Source: CALMEH01 sp964548225 (GTDB taxonomy: Bacteria; Acidobacteriota; Blastocatellia; Pyrinomonadales; Pyrinomonadaceae). From it: a stretch of DNA of 44,151 nt. The position numbers were made by a program, and so were the translations under genes. Below are positions 15,201-24,200 of this stretch, piece by piece. The stretch is taken from positions 1 through 44,151 of the forward strand of contig CAZJQP010000033.1 in the NCBI GenBank assembly GCA_964548225.1, read 5' to 3'. The first letter of the stretch is position 1; every line of letters starts with the position of its first letter. The notes below the pieces were generated by a model. That model saw only the letters and a list, made by a program, of their open reading frames with translations. It searched no databases and was not told where the DNA came from.

Positions 15201-15794
15201 ATGAAACAACAGAAGTTTTTCCGCCCCGTATTATGCCTTGCGATGTTGGCAATTTTCGTTTTGAGTTTGCGGGCGCAAACCACGCCCGATTTGAGCGTTG
15301 CGGGTGTAAAACTGGGCGACCGCGATTCGGCAAAAGCGTTTTTGGAAGGTTATTCTTTTCGTCTTGACGAGCAAAATCGTCCGGTTTATATGTTTTTCAG
15401 CAAAAACGGTTGGGAAGTTTTGCGTCTTGTCGCACAAAGCGAAAAAGATGAGTATTTTATTACCGAAATCGAATTTTTTACCGTCGGACGAACTTATCAG
15501 GAAAGACATTACATTGCGGAAAAATTTGATTCTTTTGAAACTGAAAACGGCATCTTTTTGGGCTTGCGTCAATCAGCAACTTCTCTGCTTTTCGGCATTC
15601 CGAACAAAATTGGTCCGAAAGATTTAGTCAAAAAAAAAGGCGAGCCGAAATCGCGTGTCGAGAAGGATAAACGTGATATTTTGATTTATGAATCGAGCAA
15701 AATCGGCGCGGATAAGTTTAATTATTCAGCGAGTTACGAATTTTATAAAAGCACTTTGAAGAAAGTTTCGATGAAAATTTCGCGTTCGGAGTAA
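15201..15794 (+). CDS. Secreted protein of unknown function
   Basis: A 197-residue product with a signal peptide (MKQQKFFRPVLCLAMLAIFVLSLRAQ). An AAGGA about nine bases before the ATG supports the start. The mature part looks beta-rich. It begins GVKLGDRDSAKAFLEGYSFRLDEQN, a pattern seen in small periplasmic domains that track a ligand or processed substrate, and contains GIPNKIGPKDLVKKKGEPKSRVEKD, which resembles the turn region of SmpA/OmlA-like folds. I cannot assign a family. It faces the PfkB gene tail-to-tail, with only 23 bases between the stops. The 250-base gap before it, to sdhC, is AT-rich and shows no gene. Confidence 0.65.
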   Translation: MKQQKFFRPVLCLAMLAIFVLSLRAQTTPDLSVAGVKLGDRDSAKAFLEGYSFRLDEQNRPVYMFFSKNGWEVLRLVAQSEKDEYFITEIEFFTVGRTYQERHYIAEKFDSFETENGIFLGLRQSATSLLFGIPNKIGPKDLVKKKGEPKSRVEKDKRDILIYESSKIGADKFNYSASYEFYKSTLKKVSMKISRSE

Positions 15795-15817
15795 CGCATT
15801 TATGTGTGTTGCGCTGT

Positions 15818-16759
15818 TCACTGCTGAAGCCGTAACTCTGAATCTAACTCAAAAACATTCGGCAAAGCAGTCCGCGCACCGAGTTCGCGGCATTTGAGCG
15901 CAGCAACGGCGTTTGCCATTCGTGCCGATGTTTCAACTGATTCGTTTTTCAATAAACCGTAAAGAAATCCAACACGAAACGCATCGCCCGCGCCGGTCGT
16001 GTCTTTACAGCCGTTTGGAACTTGAAAACCTTTTGTTTCGATAAATTCATCTTCGCAAAACATCAGCGAACCCGTTTCGCCCAACGTCATTCCGACAACC
16101 GCGCAGCCAAAACGCGCTTTTATTTCGCGCAAAGATTTTTTTTTATCCGAAATTCCGACAAGTCTTTCGGGAAATTCGGCGGACGAAATAAAAACATCAA
16201 CGAGCGGCAATAATTCTTCAACGCCGTCGAAAATATTGTCAATATCAATCGAAACAATCGTGCCGTTTTGTTTCGCTTCACGCGCCATTGCGAGACAAGC
16301 GTGTGTGTCGTGCGGCGTGAAATGCAGAATTTTTCCGAGCGCGGCAGATTCGATTGGTGCGTCTGTTTCGGTATATGAAAGTTGTTTATCACGATGCCAA
16401 ATTACAGTTCGTTCACCGCTTCGTTCGTCAATTACGATAAACGCGATTTGCGTTCGTGTGCCTTCGATTTTTTCGGCAAATTCAATATTCACGCCTTCAT
16501 CAATCAAGGTTTGCAAACCGAATTCGCCCGCACTATCCGAACCGAAACGCCCGATGTAACAAGTTTTTGCGCCCAAACGCGCCAAACCGACCATCGTTGT
16601 TGCAATTTCGCCACCGGCGGCTTGGATATAATCGTTCAGCGCGATTTTTGAATTAAATTTAGGATACTCCGGCACAACGATTAAAAAATCTACCGCGTTT
16701 GTGCCAAATCCGACAACATCGAACTCTTTATTTTCAGGTAATTTCAGCGGAAATTGCAT
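15818..16759 (-). CDS. PfkB-family sugar or nucleoside kinase
   Basis: A 313-residue ribokinase-fold enzyme that phosphorylates a sugar-like or nucleoside hydroxyl with ATP. N-terminal features are VVGFGTNAVDFLI and AAGGEIATTMVGLARLGAKT (the first PfkB signature region). The C-terminal signature is KDTTGAGDAFRVGFLYGLL, whose Asp in GAGD is the catalytic base. The substrate cannot be told from sequence; sulfofructose, ribose and adenosine kinases all share these motifs. It begins at the ATG at 16759. It has no metabolic neighbour that would reveal the substrate and appears to be transcribed alone. Confidence 0.87.
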   Translation of the reverse strand: MQFPLKLPENKEFDVVGFGTNAVDFLIVVPEYPKFNSKIALNDYIQAAGGEIATTMVGLARLGAKTCYIGRFGSDSAGEFGLQTLIDEGVNIEFAEKIEGTRTQIAFIVIDERSGERTVIWHRDKQLSYTETDAPIESAALGKILHFTPHDTHACLAMAREAKQNGTIVSIDIDNIFDGVEELLPLVDVFISSAEFPERLVGISDKKKSLREIKARFGCAVVGMTLGETGSLMFCEDEFIETKGFQVPNGCKDTTGAGDAFRVGFLYGLLKNESVETSARMANAVAALKCRELGARTALPNVFELDSELRLQQ

Positions 16760-16898
16760 TTCAGGATTTTGATTTCGGACGATTTTTCAGGTAAAAAATA
16801 TTAAAGCAATTTCAAGATTATACGATAAAAAAATCTGCAAAAAAAATTCACTTTAAAACCTTGCAAAAACGCTCCCGAAAAAGTTAGATTGACTTAAA

Positions 16899-16918
16899 TA
16901 CGTTTTGTTTAAAACGTA
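16899..16918. promoter_or_regulatory. Small perfect palindrome upstream of the LysW-like gene
   Basis: TACGTTTT and AAAACGTA are perfect inverted copies around GTTT. The element sits 43 bases before the ATG at 16962 and just after a TTGACT hexamer (16889-16894) that could serve as a -35 box. It could be an operator. No matching second copy was seen in the window. Confidence 0.35.
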
Positions 16919-16961
16919 AAGAAATTATTTATAAAAAATATTATTTGGAGAATATAAAAAA

Positions 16962-17153
16962 ATGCCGACAACAGTTTGCCCCGAATGTGCTGAAGAAGTT
17001 TATGTAGATGCCGAATCCGAGCAAGGAGACACTGTTTCCTGCGACGAATGCGGTATTGAGTTGGAAATCGTCGGGCTTGACCCGATTGAACTCGATATTT
17101 ACGAGGAAAGCGGTTATGACGATTCCGATGAAGAAGAAGAATATGAATATTGA
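16962..17153 (+). CDS. LysW-like zinc-ribbon protein
   Basis: A 63-residue acidic protein. CPEC (Cys6, Cys9) and CDEC (Cys27, Cys30) form a zinc ribbon, followed by GIELEIVGLDPIELDIYE, the pattern of the LysW amino-group carrier used in lysine and arginine synthesis by thermophiles and some bacteria. LysW is charged on the Glu of a C-terminal EDWGE. Here the tail is DDSDEEEEYEY, ending in Tyr, so the carrier Glu is missing or the protein works differently. A GGAG lies upstream of the ATG. No lysX, lysZ or other AAA-pathway gene is present in the window. It may be a relative of LysW rather than a true carrier. Confidence 0.75.
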   Translation: MPTTVCPECAEEVYVDAESEQGDTVSCDECGIELEIVGLDPIELDIYEESGYDDSDEEEEYEY

Positions 17154-17154
17154 A

Positions 17155-17225
17155 TAAGCGGAGAAAATGAGAGAAGTTTGTTCAAGATAAAATCACCTGC
17201 TCTCTTCTATTCCTTTTCTCCTCTT
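17155..17225. repeat. Imperfect palindrome between convergent genes
   Basis: A GGAGAAAATGAGAGAAG stretch (17159-17176) is roughly the inverse of CTCTCTTCTATTCCTTTTCT (17200-17219), with 9-nt steps visible on the right (CTCTTCTAT, TCCTTTTCT, CCTCTTCT). It fills the gap between the LysW-like stop and the VWFA stop and may act as a two-way terminator. Confidence 0.55.
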
Positions 17226-18197
17226 CTAAAATTTATATCCGCCGCGGTTCTGCTTTACCTGCAAGCCGGTGCGTGATTCGATGCGGATTTGATTAAATTT
17301 CCCGTCGCGGCGTTTTTCAGCGTCGGGATAAAATGCCAAAACGTAAGATGCGGTAATTTCTTCCGCCAAACTTTTGAACAAAGGCTCAAAATCTTTTTCG
17401 TTGGCGTAAAAAGCGCGTCCGCCGGTTTTGTCCAAAAGTCCGCTGGCTTCGAGCGGCGTGAGAAGCGGCTTTTTATCTTTTTGCAGACGCGAATACGACG
17501 GCAAAATCACCGAATAGACAACCGTTTCTGCTTCCTGTGCGCGTTCGATTACGGTTTTCGGCTTTACCGTGTCGCCAACGGGAAAACCGTCCGTAATCAA
17601 AATCACGGCGCGTTTCGGGATTTTCTGATTGATTGCCGGTGGCGATTTTTTCCGCAAAAGCCTGATAGCATCGTCAACCGCATCGTAAGCGTGTGTTGAA
17701 AGTCCTTCTTCATCACGCAAAATTTTCTCGAAAGTTTTTTCCAATTTTTCAGGGCGATTCGTGAAAGATTGCTGTAACTTAACTTCCATTCCGAAAGTCA
17801 TCACCGCAAAATATGAATTATAATCAGCCAATCTTTGCACGAAGATTTGCATTGCATCGCGCAGTTTTATGAGTTCTTCGCGCGTCATACTTCCCGAAAC
17901 ATCCAGCGCAAAAACAATCGAAAGAGGGCGATTAGAGTCCGATTTTTTAAGTGGCTCAAAAAAATCTACTTTGCGTTCCACGCCATTTTCATAAACACGG
18001 AAATCTTCAGCCTTAAGCCCGCGCACAGGCTTGCCTTGTGCGTCCGTAACGCTGATTTCAAAAGGCACTAAATCAGTTTCGATACGAATTATGTTGTCAG
18101 AATTTTGTGCAGAAGCACTTGAGGAAAAAATCATCGAAACGACAAAGATTCCCGAAAAAAGTATTTTGCAGAATTTTGATTTGCTTGTGAACCCCAT
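17226..18197 (-). CDS. VWFA-related secreted protein, Acidobacteria type
   Basis: A 323-residue protein with a signal peptide (about residues 1-30, ending SSSASAQ). The first domain (DLVPFEISVTDAQGKPVRGLKAEDFRVYENG, about 40-75) is the short beta domain found before VWFA in the acidobacterial VWFA-related family. The VWFA domain follows with a MIDAS site DVSGSMT (about 98-104), a Thr loop, and AVILITDGFPVGD (about 193-205). The metal-ion site looks intact, so it should bind a protein ligand outside the cytoplasm. The family is amplified in Acidobacteriota, which supports the assignment of the organism. Confidence 0.88.
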   Translation of the reverse strand: MGFTSKSKFCKILFSGIFVVSMIFSSSASAQNSDNIIRIETDLVPFEISVTDAQGKPVRGLKAEDFRVYENGVERKVDFFEPLKKSDSNRPLSIVFALDVSGSMTREELIKLRDAMQIFVQRLADYNSYFAVMTFGMEVKLQQSFTNRPEKLEKTFEKILRDEEGLSTHAYDAVDDAIRLLRKKSPPAINQKIPKRAVILITDGFPVGDTVKPKTVIERAQEAETVVYSVILPSYSRLQKDKKPLLTPLEASGLLDKTGGRAFYANEKDFEPLFKSLAEEITASYVLAFYPDAEKRRDGKFNQIRIESRTGLQVKQNRGGYKF

Positions 18198-18613
18198 AAA
18201 AAAACTCTTGCCTGCCGCGAGTTATCTAGTGTATTATTAACAATTAGCGTTGTTTTTTACGCTTTTACTCGAAACTTAAACTCCGACAAATTCGATTATA
18301 TTATCAAACAGCAAATTTGAGAAGAATTTTACTGCTCGGATTGCCTCCAAAAATGTCTCCTGTAATCGAAAAATTAAAACCAAAATTTTCAAATTGACCA
18401 CTATTCATTCAAATTGAATTGTCATTTTGACCGAATTTTATTCGTAAAATATTGTTTCCGGGATTTAACTCAATAAAATCAAGATTTCCGATACTTCCTT
18501 TTTTGGCACGAAACTTGAAATGAAATTTTCGACTCAAATGTTTGAGTTTTAATAATGCTAAACAGTTTCCATTCATCCTACTCTCAAATCTCACTTTTGA
18601 AATAAAAATTAAA
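18198..18613. other. 416-base intergenic region between divergent genes
   Basis: AT-rich. No convincing gene: a TTG-initiated extension of the downstream frame to 18542 lacks protein-like features. It should contain promoters for both the VWFA gene and the HD-GYP/GGDEF gene. A sigma-70-like pair is listed separately. CAAATTGA-like words recur around 18388-18432. Confidence 0.6.
18427..18455 (+). promoter_or_regulatory. Possible sigma-70 promoter for the HD-GYP/GGDEF gene
   Basis: TTGACC (18427-18432) and TATTGT (18450-18455) are separated by 17 bases. This would give a long 5' leader of about 150 bases before the ATG at 18614. The assignment rests on hexamer similarity only. Confidence 0.35.
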
Positions 18614-21169
18614 ATGGACATAGAAAAACAAACAGGAAAATCTTTCTTTTCAGATTACGGCACTGCGGCACGAATCTTTTGGATTCTGACGCTTTTGGCG
18701 GCGGTAGTTTGTTTGGGTATTTCCATCTATTACTGTTTCGGATTTTCGGTTACTGAAATAGTTATTTTAGGCGGAAGTTTAGTGGTTGCCTTTTTTCTCA
18801 ACAAGTATCAATACCGACTTCCGAATACACAGGCAATTATCTCAGCCAAAGAATTTATCGTTTTTTGGGGAATTATATGGCTCGGCGTTCCGGGCGGTGT
18901 TTTTATTGCGGTGTCAGCCTCACTGGCGCGTTACCACATTTCCACACAGCCTGAAAAACGCAAAGCCTTCAGCGGTTTCACAAATATTATTTCGGCATTT
19001 TCGGCAGGAAGTATTTTTTATTTTTTGCTGGAAAAAACAGCCGCATTTACATCTCTTTCAGTTAGTGAAAACACAGTCGGAATGCAATGGGTTGCCGTGT
19101 CTTTGGCGGTAGCGGTGGTAGCTCATTTTCTCATAAACTGTTTGTTACTCTCGCTTTTTCTAAAAATCGAAGCCGATTATTTGTTCACGGAACTCTGGAA
19201 AGATAATTTTCTCTGGACGCTGGGAAATTATTTTTTGAGCGCATTGGTTGCACTTGCGGCACACGCCATTTTTCTAAGTTTCGGCATTTCCTTCGGGCTT
19301 CTCGTTTTACCTGCGGTCGTGGCGGCGCATTTCGCATATGAAATTTATCTGAAACGTCTGGCACAAAAAACAAAGGAGATTTCCGAATCGAGTCGCATTC
19401 ATTTGGCAACGGTCGAAGCTCTTGCCACAGCAATTGATGCCCGAGATCAAGTCGGTATCGGGCATGTTCGGCGAACGCAAATTTACGCCGTTGGAATGGG
19501 ACGAATTTTGAATCTGACGGAAGGCGAAATCCAGGCTCTAAACACCGGTGCGTTGCTTCACGACATCGGCAAACTCGCCGTTCCCGATCATATTTTGAAT
19601 AAACCCGGCAGATTAACACCAGCCGAACTCGAAAAAACGAAGATTCACGCTTCCGTCGGCGCGTCAATTTTGGAAAAAATCGAATTTCCCTATCCGGTTG
19701 TGCCGACCGTCAAATATCACCACGAAGCGTGGGATGGAAACGGCTATCCCGAAGGTTTGAAAAAAGAAGAAATTCCGCTGACTGCCAGAATTTTGTCGGT
19801 TGCTGATGCTTACGATACACTTCGCGGCGCACGTCCGTATCGCCCGCCGGTTTCGCGTGATGATGCCCGAAAGTTTCTCTTGAACGGTGCAGGCTCACAG
19901 TTTGATCCGCGAATTATTGACCTTTTTCTGCGAAATTTGCGTCATTTTGAAACCGAAATCGAAGCGCAAGGTTTGGCTTACAAATATGATACCGGAACAG
20001 AAAAGGAAGTTTCCCGAATCAGCGAAAATACTGAAAATCAAAGCTACGTTGATCAAATCAAACGCGCCAACCGTGAAGTCTTTACACTTTATGAATTGGC
20101 AAAAGTTTTCAGTTCTGCGCTTAATTTACAGCAAACTCTTTCACTTCTTTCGAGTAAAATCACCGAATTCGTGCCGTTTGATACTTGTGTGATTTATTTG
20201 GTAGAAGACGGAACGGAAGAAGCTCGCGCCGTTTTTGTAGAAGGCAGAAACGCAGGTGCGTTGCACGGCAAGCGTGTCAAAGCAGGTGAAGGCGCAACCG
20301 GATTTGTTTTGAAAAAACGCCAATCGGTGCATAATATCAATCCCGGACTCGATTTTTCATTTTCGCAACTCGATTTAGTCGAAGAATATTCGGCAATGGT
20401 TTCTTTACCTCTGATTACGGACGAAAAATTAATCGGCGCGGTTTCGCTTTATTCGTGCGAATTGGAAAATTACGAAGATGAACATTTACGGCTTCTTGAA
20501 ACGGTTTCGCGCATTGCTTCGGACGCGATTTACAAATCAATGCAGCACGCCGCCAGCGAATCACGAGCCTTGACCGATCCGATGACCGGTTTGCCGAATG
20601 CAAGAAGTTTGCAAAATCAATTTGAAAAAGAATATGCGCGGGCGGCGAGAAACGGCAGTTCGTTCCAAGTTTTGATGCTTGATCTCGACGGCTTTAAAGC
20701 TGTCAATGATACTTTTGGGCATAAAACAGGCGACCTTTTGTTGAAAGAAATTTCAGCAGTGATGAGCGAACAGCTTCGTGATTACGATTTTCTGGCACGC
20801 TATGCCGGCGATGAATTTGTGGCGATTATTCCAGAAACCACCAAAGAAGAAATTAAAGATTTGTGCGAACGGATGGAACGCGCCGTGGAAAATTTCGCCT
20901 TGCCGGTTGACCACGAAAGAGAAGCCCGCGTTGGTGTAAGTCTGGGCGCGGCGTGTTTTCCGAATGACGGTGAAACGCTTGACCAACTGATTATTGCATC
21001 AGATAAGCAAATGTATTCGGTCAAAGCCGTCCGCAAACGCCAAAAAGCCGCCGAACTCGAAAAAACTCTCGAATTTGAAGATGACTCGCTTCCGATACCG
21101 ATTCATATTGAAGAAAATCTTATCTACGAACTCGACGAAAGCCACATTATTTCATCGGCGATAAACTAA
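18614..21169 (+). CDS. Membrane HD-GYP / GAF / GGDEF protein (c-di-GMP turnover)
   Basis: An 851-residue protein from the ATG at 18614. About residues 15-260 contain some eight hydrophobic segments, a MASE-like membrane sensor. The HD-GYP domain follows with HDIGK near 315 and HHEAWDGNGYP near 370, so the phosphodiesterase site looks intact. A GAF domain lies at about 490-650. The C-terminal diguanylate cyclase has AGDEF (about 731-735) in place of GGDEF, a change that many active enzymes tolerate, with an inhibitory-site RDYD five residues before it. The protein therefore may both make and break c-di-GMP at the inner membrane, with ligand control through the GAF domain. No downstream effector is adjacent. 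Confidence 0.9.
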   Translation: MDIEKQTGKSFFSDYGTAARIFWILTLLAAVVCLGISIYYCFGFSVTEIVILGGSLVVAFFLNKYQYRLPNTQAIISAKEFIVFWGIIWLGVPGGVFIAVSASLARYHISTQPEKRKAFSGFTNIISAFSAGSIFYFLLEKTAAFTSLSVSENTVGMQWVAVSLAVAVVAHFLINCLLLSLFLKIEADYLFTELWKDNFLWTLGNYFLSALVALAAHAIFLSFGISFGLLVLPAVVAAHFAYEIYLKRLAQKTKEISESSRIHLATVEALATAIDARDQVGIGHVRRTQIYAVGMGRILNLTEGEIQALNTGALLHDIGKLAVPDHILNKPGRLTPAELEKTKIHASVGASILEKIEFPYPVVPTVKYHHEAWDGNGYPEGLKKEEIPLTARILSVADAYDTLRGARPYRPPVSRDDARKFLLNGAGSQFDPRIIDLFLRNLRHFETEIEAQGLAYKYDTGTEKEVSRISENTENQSYVDQIKRANREVFTLYELAKVFSSALNLQQTLSLLSSKITEFVPFDTCVIYLVEDGTEEARAVFVEGRNAGALHGKRVKAGEGATGFVLKKRQSVHNINPGLDFSFSQLDLVEEYSAMVSLPLITDEKLIGAVSLYSCELENYEDEHLRLLETVSRIASDAIYKSMQHAASESRALTDPMTGLPNARSLQNQFEKEYARAARNGSSFQVLMLDLDGFKAVNDTFGHKTGDLLLKEISAVMSEQLRDYDFLARYAGDEFVAIIPETTKEEIKDLCERMERAVENFALPVDHEREARVGVSLGAACFPNDGETLDQLIIASDKQMYSVKAVRKRQKAAELEKTLEFEDDSLPIPIHIEENLIYELDESHIISSAIN

Positions 21170-21173
21170 GAAA

Positions 21174-21248
21174 CAAGGGACGAGGGACAAGGGACGAGAG
21201 GCAGAAATTTTCTAAAACGCATCTCTTGTCTCTCTTCCCTCGTCCCGC
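21174..21248. repeat. Heptanucleotide palindrome between convergent genes
   Basis: Left arm units GGGACGA, GGGACAA, GGGACGA. Right arm units TCTCTTG, TCTCTCT, TCCCTCG, TCCCGCT. It fills the space between the stop of the GGDEF gene (21169) and the stop of the Omp85 gene (21249) and may terminate both transcripts. Confidence 0.85.
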
Positions 21249-24200
21249 TTAAAAGGCTTGCGCGAAACGGAAATGGATTTGATTTTGGCGGAGTTGAAAA
21301 ATCGCATTCGGCGCATTAACTTGCGGAATAAGAAATCGTGGCGGATTTAGTAAATATCCGTAATCAACCGCAAATTCGCCGCCGACGGGCGTTTTTATTC
21401 GGAAACCGAGTCCGATGGTATTTGTCCAAAGTGCGCGTAAATTTTGGCGGAAAACATCATTTGCCGAAATATCCGGCGGGTTAAAAATATCGCCAACGCG
21501 CCGAAAAACATTGCCGCCGTCATAAAACGGCACGGCGCGAATTTGCTTGGTTAAAGGAATTCTCGCTTCGAGATTAACAATTGCTAAACCGTTGCCGCCG
21601 AAAGGAATTGTAAAAGGATTCAAAAAAACTTGCTCACCTTGACTGTTGCGGAAAAATCCTTCCGGCACGACAACAACTCGCGGTCCGGCTGATTCAAATT
21701 CAAAACCGCGAATCGAAGTCGAACCGCCGGCAAAAAATCTTTCGCTTATTGGCAAAATTCCATCCAAATCGGGAAACTGTGCGGACGAAAATCTCTGACC
21801 TTTGGCAAAAACATTTGCCGCACCGAAAATAAATTGTCCGGCAAATGTCGTGTTTTTCAATTTCTTCACGGTGTAGAAATTTTTGAACAAAACTTGAAAT
21901 TTATTAAAACCGATGTTCGCGCCCAAAATCGGCAAAGAAACATTGTATTCCGCCGTCAAAAACATTCCGCGTGTCGGATCGGAAGCATTATATCGGCAAG
22001 GTTCGAGAACATCGCCTTTGTTGATAATATCGAGCAAAGTATAGCTAATATTGCAATTTTCGCGCGTATCAAGCGCAAAATTCGCGCCGAAGCCCGAAAT
22101 ACGAATTTTTGAATCGGGGCGCAATAAATCACGAATTAACAAACTTTCGATATTAAAGAGCCGCACATCTTCAAAACGATACCGAAAAAACGCGATGCTT
22201 CGATATTTTTGGCTGATTGTGCGACTGGTTTCCAGATTTACGGTAAAACGGTTTATTGTCGGGCTTCCCGTGTTGCGCCCGAATTCATCAATCGGATTAC
22301 TATTTTCATCAATGCGCTGAACAATTCCCAAAGTTCCCTTATCGAAAGTCGAACGGAAAAATCGCGTAACGGTTGAATCGCGCTGATATTGCGCTCTGAA
22401 AGTTATCGGCGAATAACGCAATGTGCCGTCGCGGTTTCTGCCATCCTTCAAAAATCGCGGATTAACGAAATCAATCTGTGCGAGTTGTTGCAAACGGCTG
22501 GCACGGACTTGTGCGCCGCCTTGCCAGAGATTTCCGAGCAGATTAAAGTGGCGAATATCGAAAAATCCGTTTGCGCCGATGTCGGTCGAAACGCCGCCGC
22601 CATAGGTTATAAGGCGCGGTTTTTTCTCTTCGACATTGATGATAATGTCGGCAAGCCGATTGTTGTTAATGTCCGTTCCGGCATTTTCGGTTTTGATTTG
22701 CACAAGATTAAAAGCATCTGAGCCGTAGAGATTTTGTTCACTCGAAAAAATATCTGCCGAACGCAGAAAACTTCCGCGTTTTAATGTGATTGCTTTGAAA
22801 ATCGCGTCGCGTTTTGTCAATTCGTTGCCGTTTATCAAAATGCGATTGATAATAACGCGCTGACCTTCATTTTCGATTTTATAGACGATATTGACGAGTT
22901 CTTCGCTTGCCCCGTCGGGTTCTTTGATTTCTTCGATGGCGTAAGTAATTTTCGCATCGAAAAAACCTTCGTTCGAGTAAAATTCCGCCAATGCCCGAAC
23001 GCCGTTTCGCGCCCGCGCCCGCGAGAGATTTTTTCCGACGAGTGTGGGAAGTTTTGAAATCAAAGTCGGCGCGGAAAAAGATTTATTGCCTTCAATTTTA
23101 ACATTTTTGATGTTCGTCGGAATGCCTTCATTGATAACAAAAGTGATGATTAAATCTTCGCCGTTCGTTGAAACACCTTGCCGAATTGAAACTTCCGCGC
23201 CACGATAACCGAGTTCTCTCATCAAAGCACGAATCGTTTCGCGGTCTTTTGCTAAAGATTCGGTGCTTGTAAAACCGCGCCCGTAACCAAGAAACGGAAT
23301 GATGCCGAAAATCGTCGCTTCTTCGGTTTCGAGAATGCTCGAAATTTCATCGGCAGTAAATTTGTCCGTGCCTTCGATGCGAACGCCTTTGAGTTTTAAT
23401 TTACGATTCAGATCGGCAACATATTTAACTTCAACATTGCGATTCGCAAGCTCTGCGCCGCTCAGAGCCGAGCATAAAGTTTCGGTTTCGTTGACGGTTT
23501 CGCTCGCTTCGTTTTCCGTAAATTGCGGATTTACCGAGCAAATTGACGTAACTTCGGAGAAAAAATAACCTTGTTCCTGAAAATAATTTCTTAACCTGCG
23601 CGAACCTTCGACAATCGCAGAATAATCGAGCGTTCCTTCGCGCCGGATTGCCAAAAGTTTTCGCTGTGTGCCTTCGCCGATTTTCTCATCTTTGGCTTCG
23701 ACCGTAACTTTGATTTTTGCGCCGACTTTGCCGGTTTGTTCGATGCTTATAGAGTTTTTATCGCTATCATAAATGGTGCGCTCTTCATTCAAAACCGGCG
23801 CGAGAAAATCTTGTTTCCGCAAGGCTTCGAGAATTTTTTCGCGGTCTTTTTCAAACTCTTCCCGCGAAAAAAGCTCGCCCGGCTGAAGTTTTAATTTACT
23901 GCGAATTTTTGCCGCATCAAAGCCTTCGATATTAATGTCGAAGCGTTCGATTTTGGCTTGCGCGTTCGGAACGACTTGAAAAATTACGACAATTTCAGTT
24001 TCGCTATTGACGGATTTTTGCAAAGGAGTAACGGTTGCTTTGAAAAATCCGCGTGTTTGCAAATAGGCTAGAATCAAATCGGCATTTCTCTGCAAAATTT
24101 GGTCGGTAACAGCCGTGCCTGCATTGAGAACATCAAGTTTTAGAAGCAATTCCTGTTCGGTAACTTTTTCGCCGACAGTTTCGCCGACTTCGATTATTAT

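Noticed and set aside
18504..18519. A sigma-54-like promoter (TGGCAC, five bases, TTGAA) upstream of the HD-GYP/GGDEF gene.
   Set aside because: The -12 element lacks the essential GC (TTGAA, not TTGCA), and no sigma-54 activator gene is nearby. One such match is expected by chance in AT-rich sequence.
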